Shown piece after piece: positions 28,101 through 36,080 of a stretch of DNA of 64,000 bases. The stretch is from assembly GCF_028765165.1 (NCBI RefSeq), contig NZ_JARADB010000014.1, positions 1-64,000 of the forward strand, in the 5' to 3' direction. The position numbers were made by a program, and so were the translations under genes. This DNA comes from Paenibacillus sp. MAHUQ-63 (GTDB lineage: Bacteria; Bacillota; Bacilli; Paenibacillales; NBRC-103111). The number at the start of each line of letters is the position of its first letter. The first letter of the stretch is position 1. Under the pieces are notes generated by a model. It worked only from the letters and a program-made list of their open reading frames with translations. It did not search any database and was not told where the DNA came from.

Positions 28101-28711
28101 AGCAGCACGGCTTCATTGCTTCCGTCGGATTCGATCTTTATTCGCAGATGCTGGCAGAGGAAATTGCTAAGCTGAAGCTGGAAATAGATGGGGAAGCGGC
28201 CCAACCGGAACCGGAATGGAACACTTCCATCGACATACAACTGGATGCGTATCTGCCATCCGATTACATCTACGACAGCATGCAAAAAATCGAAATCTAC
28301 AAAAAAGTGGCCGCTATCCGCACGTTGGAGGAGGCCGCAGATCTGCATGACGAGCTTGTTGACCGCTTCGGGGATCTGCCGCAGGCTGTGTTCAACCTGC
28401 TGTCCGTAGCCCGGTTGAAAGCGTACGGCTCGGAGTACCGGATTGAGTCGATCAGCCAAAAAGGGGATGATTACTTAATCAAGGTGCATATCGATCAGAA
28501 TGGCAGGCTGGACGGACAGAAGCTCCTTAATCTGACCAAAGGCTTCGATAATCGCATCAAGCTGAATGCAGACCCGCAGCTGCATATCGCTATTCGCTGC
28601 AAAGGGTTGAAGCCAGAAGCTTCCATCGAGTTGGTGGAGAAATTCTTGGTACAATATAAGGATGTTCTGAAAACGAAAGGGGAATTAAAGGATGTTGCCA
28701 AATCATACTAG
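25184..28711 (+). CDS. mfd: transcription-repair coupling factor Mfd
   Basis: A complete 1175-residue Mfd. It removes RNA polymerase stalled at lesions and recruits UvrA. The UvrB-like N-terminal region covers about residues 1-350, the polymerase-interaction (CarD-like) domain starts near 481 (IGDYVVHVNHGIGKYVG), and the RecG-like translocase has Walker A GDVGYGKTEVA near 640 and DEEQ near 740. The C-terminal TRCF domain ends the protein. The start is a TTG after GAGAGGAG. Confidence 0.96.
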   Translation: MQALIQAFSADTDFQTIVSGIRSEMKEQLVAGLTGSSKQVMIATLARELTRPLFIVTHNMFAAQKIAEDLLECLSEDNVLLYPSQEVLTAEEAASSPEMLAHRIDVLTKLASGYRGIVIAPFAGVRRLLPVKQVFEESRITVQVGDNVNLEELLGSLSLLGYERVERVETKGEMSVRGGILDLFPLTSENAIRIELFDVEVDSIRTFDVSDQRSIDKLQSITIPPCREIQADRKRLQSAAQGAYELLQVQLDKMTDRSAKDKLLEGIGHDIELLREGQTFPGIYKYISLLYTERQTLMDYMPKDAVLIIDEPARLLETAKQLERDEAEWMMHALTEGKSLPAFVLSKSYETLLHRRPFPTVYLSLFLRQVVGIQPQNIVNFVSRAMQNFHGQMNLLKAEMERWKKNGSKVILLAGGEERAERVRRVLNDYQIELPEIVDGNLQTGFELPSIHLVVITEGEIFTQKQRKARKVEKKLENAERIKSYQELKIGDYVVHVNHGIGKYVGIGTLEVGGIHKDYLHIMYAGGDKLSVPIDQIDLIQKYVGSEEKEPKVYKLGGADWARVKSKARASVKDIADELIKLYAERQATTGYAFNKDSSYQNEFEAMFPYDETRDQLRAIEEIKNDMEKSRPMDRLLCGDVGYGKTEVAVRAAFKAAIDGKQVAVLVPTTILAQQHYETFRERFSGYPFNVRVLSRFRSKKEQTEVMKGVKKGTVDVVIGTHRLLSQDVQFKDLGLLIVDEEQRFGVSHKEKLKRLKTNVDVLTLTATPIPRTLHMSMLGVRDLSVIETPPENRFPVQTYVVEYGPALVREAIERELAREGQVYYLYNRVQGITQIADQISMMIPDARVTVAHGQMGEQELEKTILDFLDGEYDVLVSTSIIETGVDIPNVNTLIVHDADKMGLSQLYQLRGRVGRSNRVAYAYFTYQRDKVLTEVAEKRLQAIKEFTELGSGFKIAMRDLSIRGAGNLLGAEQHGFIASVGFDLYSQMLAEEIAKLKLEIDGEAAQPEPEWNTSIDIQLDAYLPSDYIYDSMQKIEIYKKVAAIRTLEEAADLHDELVDRFGDLPQAVFNLLSVARLKAYGSEYRIESISQKGDDYLIKVHIDQNGRLDGQKLLNLTKGFDNRIKLNADPQLHIAIRCKGLKPEASIELVEKFLVQYKDVLKTKGELKDVAKSY

Positions 28712-29777
28712 CAAACGACTTTTTTCGAAAAAATGGATATTAAGCATGGTGGCATTGCTGCTTGCATTTACGGTGCTGAGCGCTTGCGGCAAGAAGGAAG
28801 GCGAAGCGGCAGCTTCTCCTTCACCTTCTGCAGCAGCTGCAGGCAATGCGAGCGATGTAATCGCCACTTACAAAGAAGGCGGCAAAATTACGCGCGGCGA
28901 GTTCGATTCGTTCATCAACGTGAACAAAATGTTTTCCCCGCAGTTGGCGCAATTCATGGCAGATCCTGCTTTCCAGCAAGATATGTTGAAGCAAATGGTC
29001 ACTTTCCGCGTATTGTCCGCGAAAGCCGACGATAAAGTGAAGGCGGATGCCGACAAGCAAGTCACCGAGCAAATGAAGGCGATCACGGATTACTTCGGCA
29101 AACAAGAAGGCGGAATGGACAAGCAGTTGAAGGACAATGGCATCGAGCTGAAGGATATCGAATCCCTGATGAAAATGAGCTTCTATACCATGGGCAGCAT
29201 GGAAGGCAAAGTGACGGACAAAGAGGTTCAAGACTCCTACAACGAGCAAGCGGCGGCGCACGCTTTTGATATCGCGACGGTCAGCCACATTCTGATTTCC
29301 TTGAAAGATGCGGCGACACAGAAAGATCTGCGTACCAAAGACGAAGCATTGGCAAGAGCCAAAGAAGTCAAAGCGAAATTGGACGGCGGCGGCGATTTCG
29401 CGGCGCTTGCGAAAGAGTACTCTGACGATCCGGGTTCCAAAGATCAAGGCGGTACGTACAAAGATGCGGACATCAACCAGTGGGTGCCTGAATTCAAAGA
29501 AGCGGCGAGCACACTTCCGCTGAACAAGATTTCTGATCCGGTTGAATCCTCCTTCGGTTACCACGTGATGAAAGTGGAATCCAGAAGCACGAAGCAGCTG
29601 GACGATACGCTCAAGACGCAAATCAAATCCCAGCTCGCGGAGAAATCCCTCTCTGAGTTTGCGGAGAAAGAGTATCCGAATTTGATTGAGACGAATAATC
29701 TGCCTAAGCCGGAAGCGAGCCCTGCTCCTGCGGCAAGCCCTGCAGCTAGTCCTGCAGCGAGCCCGGCGGCGAAGTAA
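28692..29777 (+). CDS. PrsA-like foldase lipoprotein (parvulin-type PPIase)
   Basis: A 361-residue lipoprotein. A signal peptide ends in the lipobox LSAC (lipid Cys at about residue 32), followed by a Ser/Pro/Ala linker, a SurA-like helical region, a parvulin domain (about residues 190-290: VSHILI, FAALAKEYSDDPGSKDQGG, FGYHVMKV) and a tail of PAAS repeats. Such proteins fold secreted proteins outside the membrane. The ATG lies inside the end of mfd (20-base overlap), with AAAGGGG upstream. B. subtilis has no prsA homologue at this position. Confidence 0.9.
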   Translation: MLPNHTSKRLFSKKWILSMVALLLAFTVLSACGKKEGEAAASPSPSAAAAGNASDVIATYKEGGKITRGEFDSFINVNKMFSPQLAQFMADPAFQQDMLKQMVTFRVLSAKADDKVKADADKQVTEQMKAITDYFGKQEGGMDKQLKDNGIELKDIESLMKMSFYTMGSMEGKVTDKEVQDSYNEQAAAHAFDIATVSHILISLKDAATQKDLRTKDEALARAKEVKAKLDGGGDFAALAKEYSDDPGSKDQGGTYKDADINQWVPEFKEAASTLPLNKISDPVESSFGYHVMKVESRSTKQLDDTLKTQIKSQLAEKSLSEFAEKEYPNLIETNNLPKPEASPAPAASPAASPAASPAAK

Positions 29778-29786
29778 GAACTTACC

Positions 29787-29820
29787 AGGATGTCCGATTA
29801 TGGACATCCTGTTTTTATTT
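29787..29820 (+). terminator. terminator after the PrsA-like gene
   Basis: AGGATGTCC pairs with GGACATCCT over a short loop, followed by GTTTTTATTT. Confidence 0.9.
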
Positions 29821-29893
29821 GTTATTTTTGGACAACCTAATCGCAGCAGGGTGCAGAGCTACATAGAGAGTAAATTCCTCAGCAGGCGCGACT

Positions 29894-29923
29894 GCATAGA
29901 AGATTGGGAAGTGAAGAATACTA
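29894..29923 (+). promoter_or_regulatory. SigG promoter of spoVT
   Basis: GCATA (29894-29898), 18 bases, AATACTA (29917-29923): exact -35 and 6 of 7 at -10 of the SigG consensus. spoVT is a SigG gene in B. subtilis. Confidence 0.7.
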
Positions 29924-30024
29924 TGGATAGAATTCAAGGTCCCACCAAAACCCCGATCTAGCATACAAGATAACATGCTCCTGTCGTATCTAATTCTTGA
30001 GCGGAAAGTGAGGCATCTAGAGGT

Positions 30025-30567
30025 ATGAAGGCAACTGGAATTGTCCGTCGGATAGATGATTTAGGGAGAGTAGTTATTCCCAAGGAAATACGACGCACAT
30101 TGCGAATTCGCGAGGGTGACCCTTTGGAAATCTTCGTGGATCGTGACGGTGAAGTGATTCTTAAGAAATACTCGCCGATAGGTGAGCTTGGCGATTTTGC
30201 CAAAGAATATGCCGAGTCGTTATACGAGAGTACCAATCATGTTGCTATGATTTCAGACCGAGACACAATTATTGCAATGGCGGGTGGGTCCAAGAAGGAT
30301 TTCTTAGAAAAGTCTGTCGGGTCGATTATCGAATCCTGTATGGAGAACCGTAAACCGATTCTTGAAAGCAACACAGGCCAGTTTGAAATTATTAAGGATG
30401 CAAGTGAAACCTTCTCTTCTTTCGTAGCGGCTCCGATTGTGGCAGGAGGAGATCCGATCGGTGCGGTCATTCTCATCTCCAAAGACGAGAGTGTGAAGAT
30501 GGGCAATATGGAAGTGAAAATGGTAGAAACAGCAGCAGGTTTTCTAGCGAAACAGATGGAACAATAG
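30025..30567 (+). CDS. spoVT: stage V sporulation regulator SpoVT
   Basis: A 180-residue forespore transcription factor. Residues 1-50 form an AbrB-type DNA-binding domain (ATGIVRRIDDLGRVVIPKEIRRTLRI) and residues about 56-178 a GAF-like domain. SpoVT tunes SigG genes, including SASP and germination genes. The ribosome site (AGAGG) is very close to the ATG. A SigG-type promoter lies about 100 bases upstream. Confidence 0.95.
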   Translation: MKATGIVRRIDDLGRVVIPKEIRRTLRIREGDPLEIFVDRDGEVILKKYSPIGELGDFAKEYAESLYESTNHVAMISDRDTIIAMAGGSKKDFLEKSVGSIIESCMENRKPILESNTGQFEIIKDASETFSSFVAAPIVAGGDPIGAVILISKDESVKMGNMEVKMVETAAGFLAKQMEQ

Positions 30568-30583
30568 CGAATACGAAAACACA

Positions 30584-30632
30584 AAGGCTTCCTTACTGAG
30601 GTGACGATCATCTGTAAGCGAAGCTTTTTTTG
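30584..30632 (+). terminator. spoVT terminator
   Basis: GGCTTCcTTAC pairs with GTAAGcGAAGC, followed by seven T. Confidence 0.78.
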
Positions 30633-30658
30633 TCTGCCATGGCGGATTTCGTTATAAT
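30630..30658 (+). promoter_or_regulatory. SigA promoter of the SpoVB-like gene
   Basis: TTGTCT (30630-30635), a 17-base spacer and TATAAT (30653-30658), directly after the spoVT terminator. Confidence 0.7.
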
Positions 30659-30695
30659 ACGTGTAGATAACAAGTTCTGGCAGAGGAGAAATGGG

Positions 30696-32405
30696 ATGGG
30701 GGAAGAGCTCCAGCAGGAGGCAAGTAATCAGCAAGGTCGGAGCCAAGCACAAGGACATGTTCAGAGTGCTCCCAAGCTATTAAAAGGTGCCGCCGTACTC
30801 GGTGCCGCTGCCGTGCTCTCCAAGCTGCTTGGCACGCTGCAGAAGATTCCGCTGCAGAACGTAGCGGGAGATACGGCGTTCGGTATTTATAACGCGGTTT
30901 ATCCGCTTTATATTTTAATTTTGTTCGCAGCTACGGCAGGGTTTCCGGTGGCGGTTTCCAAATTCGTGGCGGAGAGCGTCATTCACGGCAATCATCGCGA
31001 AGCAAGGCGTATCGCCCGCATCTCCGCGGCGGTGCTGCTCGGGTCTGGTGTTGTTATGTTCCTGCTGCTCTATGGAGGAGCGGGCCGGATAGCCGCATGG
31101 ATTGGCATCGCCCAGACGGAGAAGGCAATCCGCAGCGTATCTTTCGCTTTGCTGCTGGCGCCTGTGCTGGCGGTGCTCCGCGGTTATTTCCAGGGGTATC
31201 ACAACATGGTGCCGACCGCCGTCTCACAAGTGCTGGAGCAGCTCGTTCGTGTCATCACGATGGTTGCGCTGCTGCTATACTTGGCTGCGCTTGCTTACGA
31301 TGAGGAATGGATTGCGGCCGGCGCGACATTCGGTTCAGTCACCGGGTCAGCCGCAGGACTGCTCGTGATGTACGTCTATTGGCGCAAAGCGAAGAAGCTG
31401 CGGCCTGGCTCGGGCCAAGAGGAGGACACAGGCGGGAAGTCTGCGTACGGGACGTCCTCCCGGCAGTGGGCCGTCAAGATTGCGGCTTACGCCATTCCAG
31501 TCTGCTTAGGTGCTATCGTCGTGCCGCTGCTGACGCTAGTCGACACGTTCACGATGCCGCGGCTGCTGGAAGCGTCGTATGGCGGCGAATGGGAGGCGAT
31601 GCGCCAGTTCGGGTTATACAACCGGGGACTGCCGCTCGTCCAGCTGGTCGTGATGATCGCGTCCTCCATGTCGGCCGTGCTCGTTCCGGCGTTGGCGGAT
31701 GCGAAGGCAAGAGGCCAGCTCGATGTCATGCGCTTCCGGGCGGAGATGGCGGTCAGGCTCTCTTGGCTGACCGGGCTGGGCGCCTCGTTCGGGTTAGCCT
31801 TGACTGCCGTACCGATCAACGTCATGTTCTACAAGAGCAGCGAGGCGAGCTTGACGATGGCTGTCTTGGCGTTCACCGCCTTATTCAGCACGCTGAACGC
31901 TGTCTCGGCCAGCGTGCTGCAGGGCGCCGGCGCCATTCATACGCCGGCGAAGGCCCTGCTCGTTGCCATCGTGCTGAAAGCACTCGGCAACGTGGCACTC
32001 ATGCCCCGCTGGGGCATCGACGGCGCCGCGCTCAGCGCGGTGGTCGCTTACGCCGCTGCGGCGGGGCTGAATCTGGTGCAGCTGCGCCGCTGCACCGGAG
32101 CGCGCTTCGCGCTGCGGCCTTACGCCATCGCCCCCGCCATAGGCGTGGCGGCGATGTTAGGCGTCCTTGCAGCGCTGCAAGGGCTGGCCATGCCCGCTGC
32201 GGCGGCATGGCATGTCCCTGAGCGATTGAGCGCGAGCGCCATCGCTCTGGTTGGGGTAGCCGGCGGCGCGGCCGTCTACGGGCTGGCGCTGCTGCGCAGC
32301 GGCGGCATCAGCCGGGAGGAGCTGCGGCTGATGCCGGAGCTGGACCGGAAGCTGGGACCGGTCCTGGACAAGCTGGGGCCGGCTAGGCGTTCGGCCGGCC
32401 GGTAG
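30696..32405 (+). CDS. SpoVB/MurJ-family polysaccharide flippase (YabM-like)
   Basis: A 569-residue protein of the MOP exporter superfamily with about 14 hydrophobic segments. Its N-terminal GAAVLGAAAVLSKLLGTLQKIPLQNVAGD is typical of SpoVB/YabM. Relatives flip lipid-linked wall or polysaccharide precursors; SpoVB acts in spore cortex synthesis. The ATG at 30696 follows GAGGAG. The last third is strongly Ala-rich and GC-rich. It occupies the yabM position, before mazG. Confidence 0.9.
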   Translation: MGEELQQEASNQQGRSQAQGHVQSAPKLLKGAAVLGAAAVLSKLLGTLQKIPLQNVAGDTAFGIYNAVYPLYILILFAATAGFPVAVSKFVAESVIHGNHREARRIARISAAVLLGSGVVMFLLLYGGAGRIAAWIGIAQTEKAIRSVSFALLLAPVLAVLRGYFQGYHNMVPTAVSQVLEQLVRVITMVALLLYLAALAYDEEWIAAGATFGSVTGSAAGLLVMYVYWRKAKKLRPGSGQEEDTGGKSAYGTSSRQWAVKIAAYAIPVCLGAIVVPLLTLVDTFTMPRLLEASYGGEWEAMRQFGLYNRGLPLVQLVVMIASSMSAVLVPALADAKARGQLDVMRFRAEMAVRLSWLTGLGASFGLALTAVPINVMFYKSSEASLTMAVLAFTALFSTLNAVSASVLQGAGAIHTPAKALLVAIVLKALGNVALMPRWGIDGAALSAVVAYAAAAGLNLVQLRRCTGARFALRPYAIAPAIGVAAMLGVLAALQGLAMPAAAAWHVPERLSASAIALVGVAGGAAVYGLALLRSGGISREELRLMPELDRKLGPVLDKLGPARRSAGR

Positions 32406-32466
32406 GGCCGTTGCCGCGGCGTGATGATTACGATTCGCAGGCACATATTCAGGAGGTGTTGTATAT

Positions 32467-33984
32467 ATGTCAACCCATGCTACGATTACCGTTGTCGGGC
32501 TCGGAACGGGGGACGAGGACCAGCTTACGCTGGGTATTTGGAAGAAGCTGCAGAGCGCAGCGCAGTCGCAAGCCGTTGTATTTCTCCGGACGGTAGATCA
32601 TCCGATGGTTCATATGCTGGAGAATAACGGAATTCCTTACCGAACCTTTGACGCGAATTATGTCGCCCACCAAAGCTTCGAAGAAGTGTATGAATCCATC
32701 GCCGAAGCGCTGATCCAATCCGCCATGGGCTCAACCGGCGAGGTGATCTATGCGGTGCCGGGTCATCCGATGGTAGCGGAGTATACCGTGCAGTTGCTGA
32801 AACAACGCTGTCCGGAGCAGGGCGTTACCCTGCAGATCATGGGGGGCGAGAGCTTCCTGGATCAAGCTTTCCTTAGATTCGGTTTCGATCCGATCGACGG
32901 TTTCCAACTGCTGGATGCGACGAGCCTTAGCCGCTACACGTTGAACCCTCAGCTACATACGATTATCGGACAAGTGTATGATACCTACACCGCATCGGAT
33001 CTCAAAATCTCGCTCATGGAATCTTACCCGGACGAATACCGCGTGGTCGTGGGCCACTCTCTGGGCGTAGCCGGCGCGGAGCAAATCATCGAGGTGCCGC
33101 TGCATGAGCTGGATCATGTGAAGGGGTACGGCAATCTTTCGCTCGTATGGGTGCCGAAGAGTGAGCAGGACGAGGTCCGTTACCGGAGCTTTGGCCGCTT
33201 GCACGAAATCGTGCAAATTTTGCGCAGCCCCGAAGGCTGTCCGTGGGATCGCGAGCAGACGCATGCCAGCCTGCGCAAAAACCTCATCGAAGAAGCTTAC
33301 GAGGTGCTCGAAACGATCGATGAGGACGACCCCGAACATATGTGCGAGGAGCTGGGAGATCTGCTGCTGCAGGTGATGCTGCACGCCCAGATGGAAGAGG
33401 AAATCGGCACGTTTACCGTCTATGACGTCATTGCTACGCTGAATGAGAAGCTGATTCGCCGCCACCCGCACGTATTCGGGGAGAATAAAGCGGAAGATGC
33501 GGATGAGGCGCTCGTGAATTGGAATGCCATGAAAGCGGAGGAGAAGCGGAAGAAAGGCATCGACGTGACGAAGCAATCCGTACTGGACGGCATTCCTCGG
33601 GAGCTGCCGGGACTTATGAAGGCGCTCAAGCTGCAGAAGAAAGCGGCAACCGTCGGCTTCGATTGGCCGGAGCTCGGCGAAGTGATGCAGAAGCTGGAGG
33701 AAGAGCTGGCGGAGCTGCGCGAGGCGATTGCGGATACGTCGGAAGATGCGGCCGCAGCCCGTCTCGGCGAGCTGGGAGATGTGTTGTTTTCTATGGTCAA
33801 TGTTGCTAGATTCCTCAAAATCGATCCGGAGGAAGCTATCATGCGCACGAATCGAAAATTTATTCAAAGATTTTCGTATATTGAGGATCAGCTACGTTTA
33901 AAAGGGCTTTCTTTTGAACAAACTGGGTTATCAGAGATGGAAAAATATTGGCAGGAAGCAAAAAAAGTTACAAAACTTCACTAG
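32467..33984 (+). CDS. mazG: fused tetrapyrrole-methylase-like / MazG nucleotide pyrophosphohydrolase (YabN)
   Basis: A 505-residue two-domain protein. Residues 1-220 have the methylase fold (TVVGLGTGDEDQLTLG, VPGHPMVAEYTVQLL). Residues about 240-500 are two MazG units, with the metal-binding EExxE-type motif ENLIEEAYEVLETID and EELGDLLLQVMLHAQ. It hydrolyses non-canonical or excess NTPs. AGGAGG precedes the ATG. The methylase half has no proven activity. Confidence 0.94.
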   Translation: MSTHATITVVGLGTGDEDQLTLGIWKKLQSAAQSQAVVFLRTVDHPMVHMLENNGIPYRTFDANYVAHQSFEEVYESIAEALIQSAMGSTGEVIYAVPGHPMVAEYTVQLLKQRCPEQGVTLQIMGGESFLDQAFLRFGFDPIDGFQLLDATSLSRYTLNPQLHTIIGQVYDTYTASDLKISLMESYPDEYRVVVGHSLGVAGAEQIIEVPLHELDHVKGYGNLSLVWVPKSEQDEVRYRSFGRLHEIVQILRSPEGCPWDREQTHASLRKNLIEEAYEVLETIDEDDPEHMCEELGDLLLQVMLHAQMEEEIGTFTVYDVIATLNEKLIRRHPHVFGENKAEDADEALVNWNAMKAEEKRKKGIDVTKQSVLDGIPRELPGLMKALKLQKKAATVGFDWPELGEVMQKLEEELAELREAIADTSEDAAAARLGELGDVLFSMVNVARFLKIDPEEAIMRTNRKFIQRFSYIEDQLRLKGLSFEQTGLSEMEKYWQEAKKVTKLH

Positions 33985-33989
33985 ACATA

Positions 33990-34018
33990 GAAGGAATTTG
34001 ACGAAAAAAGAAGAATAC
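33990..34018 (+). promoter_or_regulatory. candidate SigH promoter of hup
   Basis: GAAGGAATT (33990-33998), 11 bases, GAAGAATAC (34010-34018): all SigH fixed positions but the last match. The -35 block is identical to the one before spoVG. Confidence 0.55.
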
Positions 34019-34141
34019 TAAGTTTGGTGTAAGGTTGAATATGGAAATATGGCAAGCGGAGAGACTTTGAAACTGCATTCAAAGATCCCTATGTCGTATA
34101 GAAGACATGATCTTCAACTATTTTAGGAGGTAACCTATCTC

Positions 34142-34414
34142 ATGAACAAAACAGATTTGATCAACAACATCGCAGAAAAAAGCGGCTTGACTAAGAAAGA
34201 CGTAGAAGTAGTTCTTAACGGATTCCTTGGTGAAGTGACAGACGCTCTTTCATCCGGAGATAAAGTTCAATTGATCGGTTTCGGAACTTTCGAAACTCGC
34301 AAACGTTCCGGCCGTACGGGCCGCAACCCGCAAACGGGCAACCCGATCGTGATCGCGGAATCCAACGTTCCAGCTTTCAAAGCGGGCAACAAGCTTAAAG
34401 ACGCTGTAAAATAA
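34142..34414 (+). CDS. hup: DNA-binding protein HU
   Basis: A 90-residue HU/HBs histone-like protein with NKTDLINNIAEKSGLTKKD, the FGTFETRKRSGRTGRNPQTG beta-arm and the C-terminal VPAFKAGNKLKDAVK. It bends and compacts chromosomal DNA. TAGGAGG precedes the ATG. The codon use is biased towards highly expressed codons compared with its neighbours. The stop TAA shares its last base with the rqcP ATG. Confidence 0.97.
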   Translation: MNKTDLINNIAEKSGLTKKDVEVVLNGFLGEVTDALSSGDKVQLIGFGTFETRKRSGRTGRNPQTGNPIVIAESNVPAFKAGNKLKDAVK

Positions 34415-34677
34415 TGCGGATCGACAAGTTTCTCAAAGTCTCTCGTCTGATTAAGCGCCGGACCGTGGCGAAGGATGTGTCCGATCAAGGGCGCGTCTGG
34501 ATTAACGGCCGGGACGCCAAGGCAAGCACGCAGGTGAAAGTCGGCGACGAGCTGGCTATCCAATTCGGCCAGAAAAAGGTGACGATTCGCGTGGAGCTTC
34601 TATCGGAGTCGACCCGCAAGGAAGATGCGGCGAAGATGTACACCTTGCTGGGGGAAGAAGCTTATCAGTCGGAGTAA
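34414..34677 (+). CDS. rqcP: RqcP, S4-domain ribosome quality-control factor
   Basis: An 87-residue S4 RNA-binding protein (YabO). MRIDKFLKVSRLIKRRTVAKDV and GRVWINGRDAKAS are the S4 core. RqcP works with RqcH on the 50S subunit to add alanine tails to stalled nascent chains. The start overlaps the hup stop by one base (TAATG), which suggests translational coupling. Confidence 0.95.
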   Translation: MRIDKFLKVSRLIKRRTVAKDVSDQGRVWINGRDAKASTQVKVGDELAIQFGQKKVTIRVELLSESTRKEDAAKMYTLLGEEAYQSE

Positions 34678-34687
34678 AACATGCACA

Positions 34688-34729
34688 TATAGCTCAAGAT
34701 TCCCGGATGAGGGGTCTTGGGCTATTTTT
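34688..34729 (+). terminator. hup-rqcP terminator
   Basis: ATAGCTCAAGA pairs with TCTTGGGCTAT (one G-T pair), followed by TTTTA. Confidence 0.78.
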
Positions 34730-34789
34730 AGGTTCTAAAAGCGGACATCCTCCCATATCGTAATGATAGATGAAGGAGGGGTACAGGCC

Positions 34790-35077
34790 ATGGTTGAACC
34801 CGTGAAAACGACGAACAAGCGGCAGGAAATTAAAATGCTGAATCGCAAGCTCTTGGAGATCTCCGGAGTTTTGAACGTAGAAAGCTTTGACAGTGAAGAG
34901 TTCCTCCTTGAAACGGAAATGGGTTACTTGATGATTAAAGGGCTGAATTTGCACATTAAGAATTTGAGCTTGGAGCAAGGGTTGGTCGCCATTGAAGGAT
35001 TCATTCACGAATTAGCTTATGTGGACGGAAACACCCCGGAGAAATCCAAGGGGTTTCTCGGTAAGTTATTCAAGTGA
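34790..35077 (+). CDS. yabP: spore protein YabP
   Basis: A 95-residue protein of the YabP/YqfC family (KMLNRKLLEISGVLNVESFDSEEFLLET, GYLMIKGLNLHIKNLSLEQG). The family is needed for spore assembly in the mother cell and is SigE-controlled in B. subtilis. The ATG at 34790 follows GAAGGAGGGG. A weak SigE-like -10 (CATATCGT, 34754-34761) is present without a clear -35. Coupled to yabQ by a 4-base overlap. Confidence 0.92.
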   Translation: MVEPVKTTNKRQEIKMLNRKLLEISGVLNVESFDSEEFLLETEMGYLMIKGLNLHIKNLSLEQGLVAIEGFIHELAYVDGNTPEKSKGFLGKLFK

Positions 35078-35649
35078 CGCTGAGCGTTCAGTTTCATACG
35101 ATTTTCATGATGTTCGTCGGCGGGGTCGCCATCAGCGCGATGTTCGATGTGTTCCGCGTGCTGTCCGGCAAGCTGAAGCTGCCGCGGTGGACGATTCCGC
35201 TCGTCGATATAGTGTATTGGATTGTGGCGACAATCCTCGTGTTCCGTTTGCTCATTTACAGTAATGAAGGACAAGTTCGTGTCTTTATTTTTCTCGGCAT
35301 GGGGATCGGCATCTGCTTTTATTTCGCTTTCCTCAGCACCTGGACGATACGTCTGACGCTCCTGATTATTCGAATTGTCATTGCGGTATATAAGTTTATT
35401 GCCAAAACTGTCGAAATTGTTATCTTTAAACCGATCATTGGCTTATATCGTCTAACTGTGATAATTTTGGGCTTTTTGCTTGCCGTAGCTATATTCCTTT
35501 ACAGAATTGTGCTACAATTGCTGTATCCTTTGTGGAGACTACTCCTTTGGATGACTCGGCCTGCTCACAAATATTTCGTAATCCCTGCCTGGCTGAAGAA
35601 GCTGACGGACAAGGTGATTGCGGTCTACCGCAGGTTATTCTCAAAGTAG
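35074..35649 (+). CDS. yabQ: spore cortex membrane protein YabQ
   Basis: A 191-residue membrane protein with about five hydrophobic segments. It matches YabQ by its N-terminal QFHTIFMMFVGGVAISAMFDVFRV block and its place after yabP. YabQ is required for cortex formation and sits in the outer forespore membrane in B. subtilis. The GTG start overlaps the yabP stop (GTGA), indicating coupling, because no good ribosome site is visible. Confidence 0.91.
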   Translation: MTLSVQFHTIFMMFVGGVAISAMFDVFRVLSGKLKLPRWTIPLVDIVYWIVATILVFRLLIYSNEGQVRVFIFLGMGIGICFYFAFLSTWTIRLTLLIIRIVIAVYKFIAKTVEIVIFKPIIGLYRLTVIILGFLLAVAIFLYRIVLQLLYPLWRLLLWMTRPAHKYFVIPAWLKKLTDKVIAVYRRLFSK

Positions 35650-35664
35650 GAGGAATTCCTATTC

Positions 35665-35985
35665 ATGCAGGCACAAGCAACCGCACCAAATAAGCGCAGC
35701 AGTAGTATAGGCTCAAAGCGAAGACTGCGTTTTCTCTTGATCTTTGTCCTATGTTTTATGAGTTGGGCTGCTGTTAACATTTGGGGGCAGTTCGCCAAGC
35801 TTCACGAGAAGAGAGATGCCGTCGCGAATATAGAGCAGCAGCTCGCCGATGCGAAGAAAGTCAAGGAGCAAACGCAGAAAGAAATCGCAAGGCTTCATAA
35901 TGACGAATATTTGGATCAAATTATTCGCCGGGATTTTCACTATAGCAAACCGGGAGAGACGCCTTTAAGCGTATCGAAGCAATAA
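35665..35985 (+). CDS. divIC: cell division protein DivIC
   Basis: A 106-residue bitopic septum protein of the FtsB/DivIC family: a short basic cytoplasmic N-terminus, one transmembrane segment (about residues 23-42) and an extracytoplasmic coiled coil (about 48-80) ending in EYLDQIIRRDFHYSKPGE. It forms a complex with FtsL and DivIB. AGGAGG precedes the ATG. Confidence 0.93.
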   Translation: MQAQATAPNKRSSSIGSKRRLRFLLIFVLCFMSWAAVNIWGQFAKLHEKRDAVANIEQQLADAKKVKEQTQKEIARLHNDEYLDQIIRRDFHYSKPGETPLSVSKQ

Positions 35986-36080
35986 CAAGCGGCTAATGCC
36001 GTGTTGACCGTGGTTTCAGCATCGGTTATAATCGGCGTAGCCAGTGTTTTCAACATTTTAAGGGAGGAACATTTTACTTT

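Noticed and set aside
28821-29807. 328-codon minus-strand frame opposite the PrsA-like gene
   Set aside because: Antisense shadow, strongly Arg/Phe-rich, with no ribosome site.
31307-32221. 304-codon plus-strand frame inside the SpoVB-like gene
   Set aside because: A shifted-frame shadow in very GC-rich sequence. The overlapping gene is a recognisable flippase.
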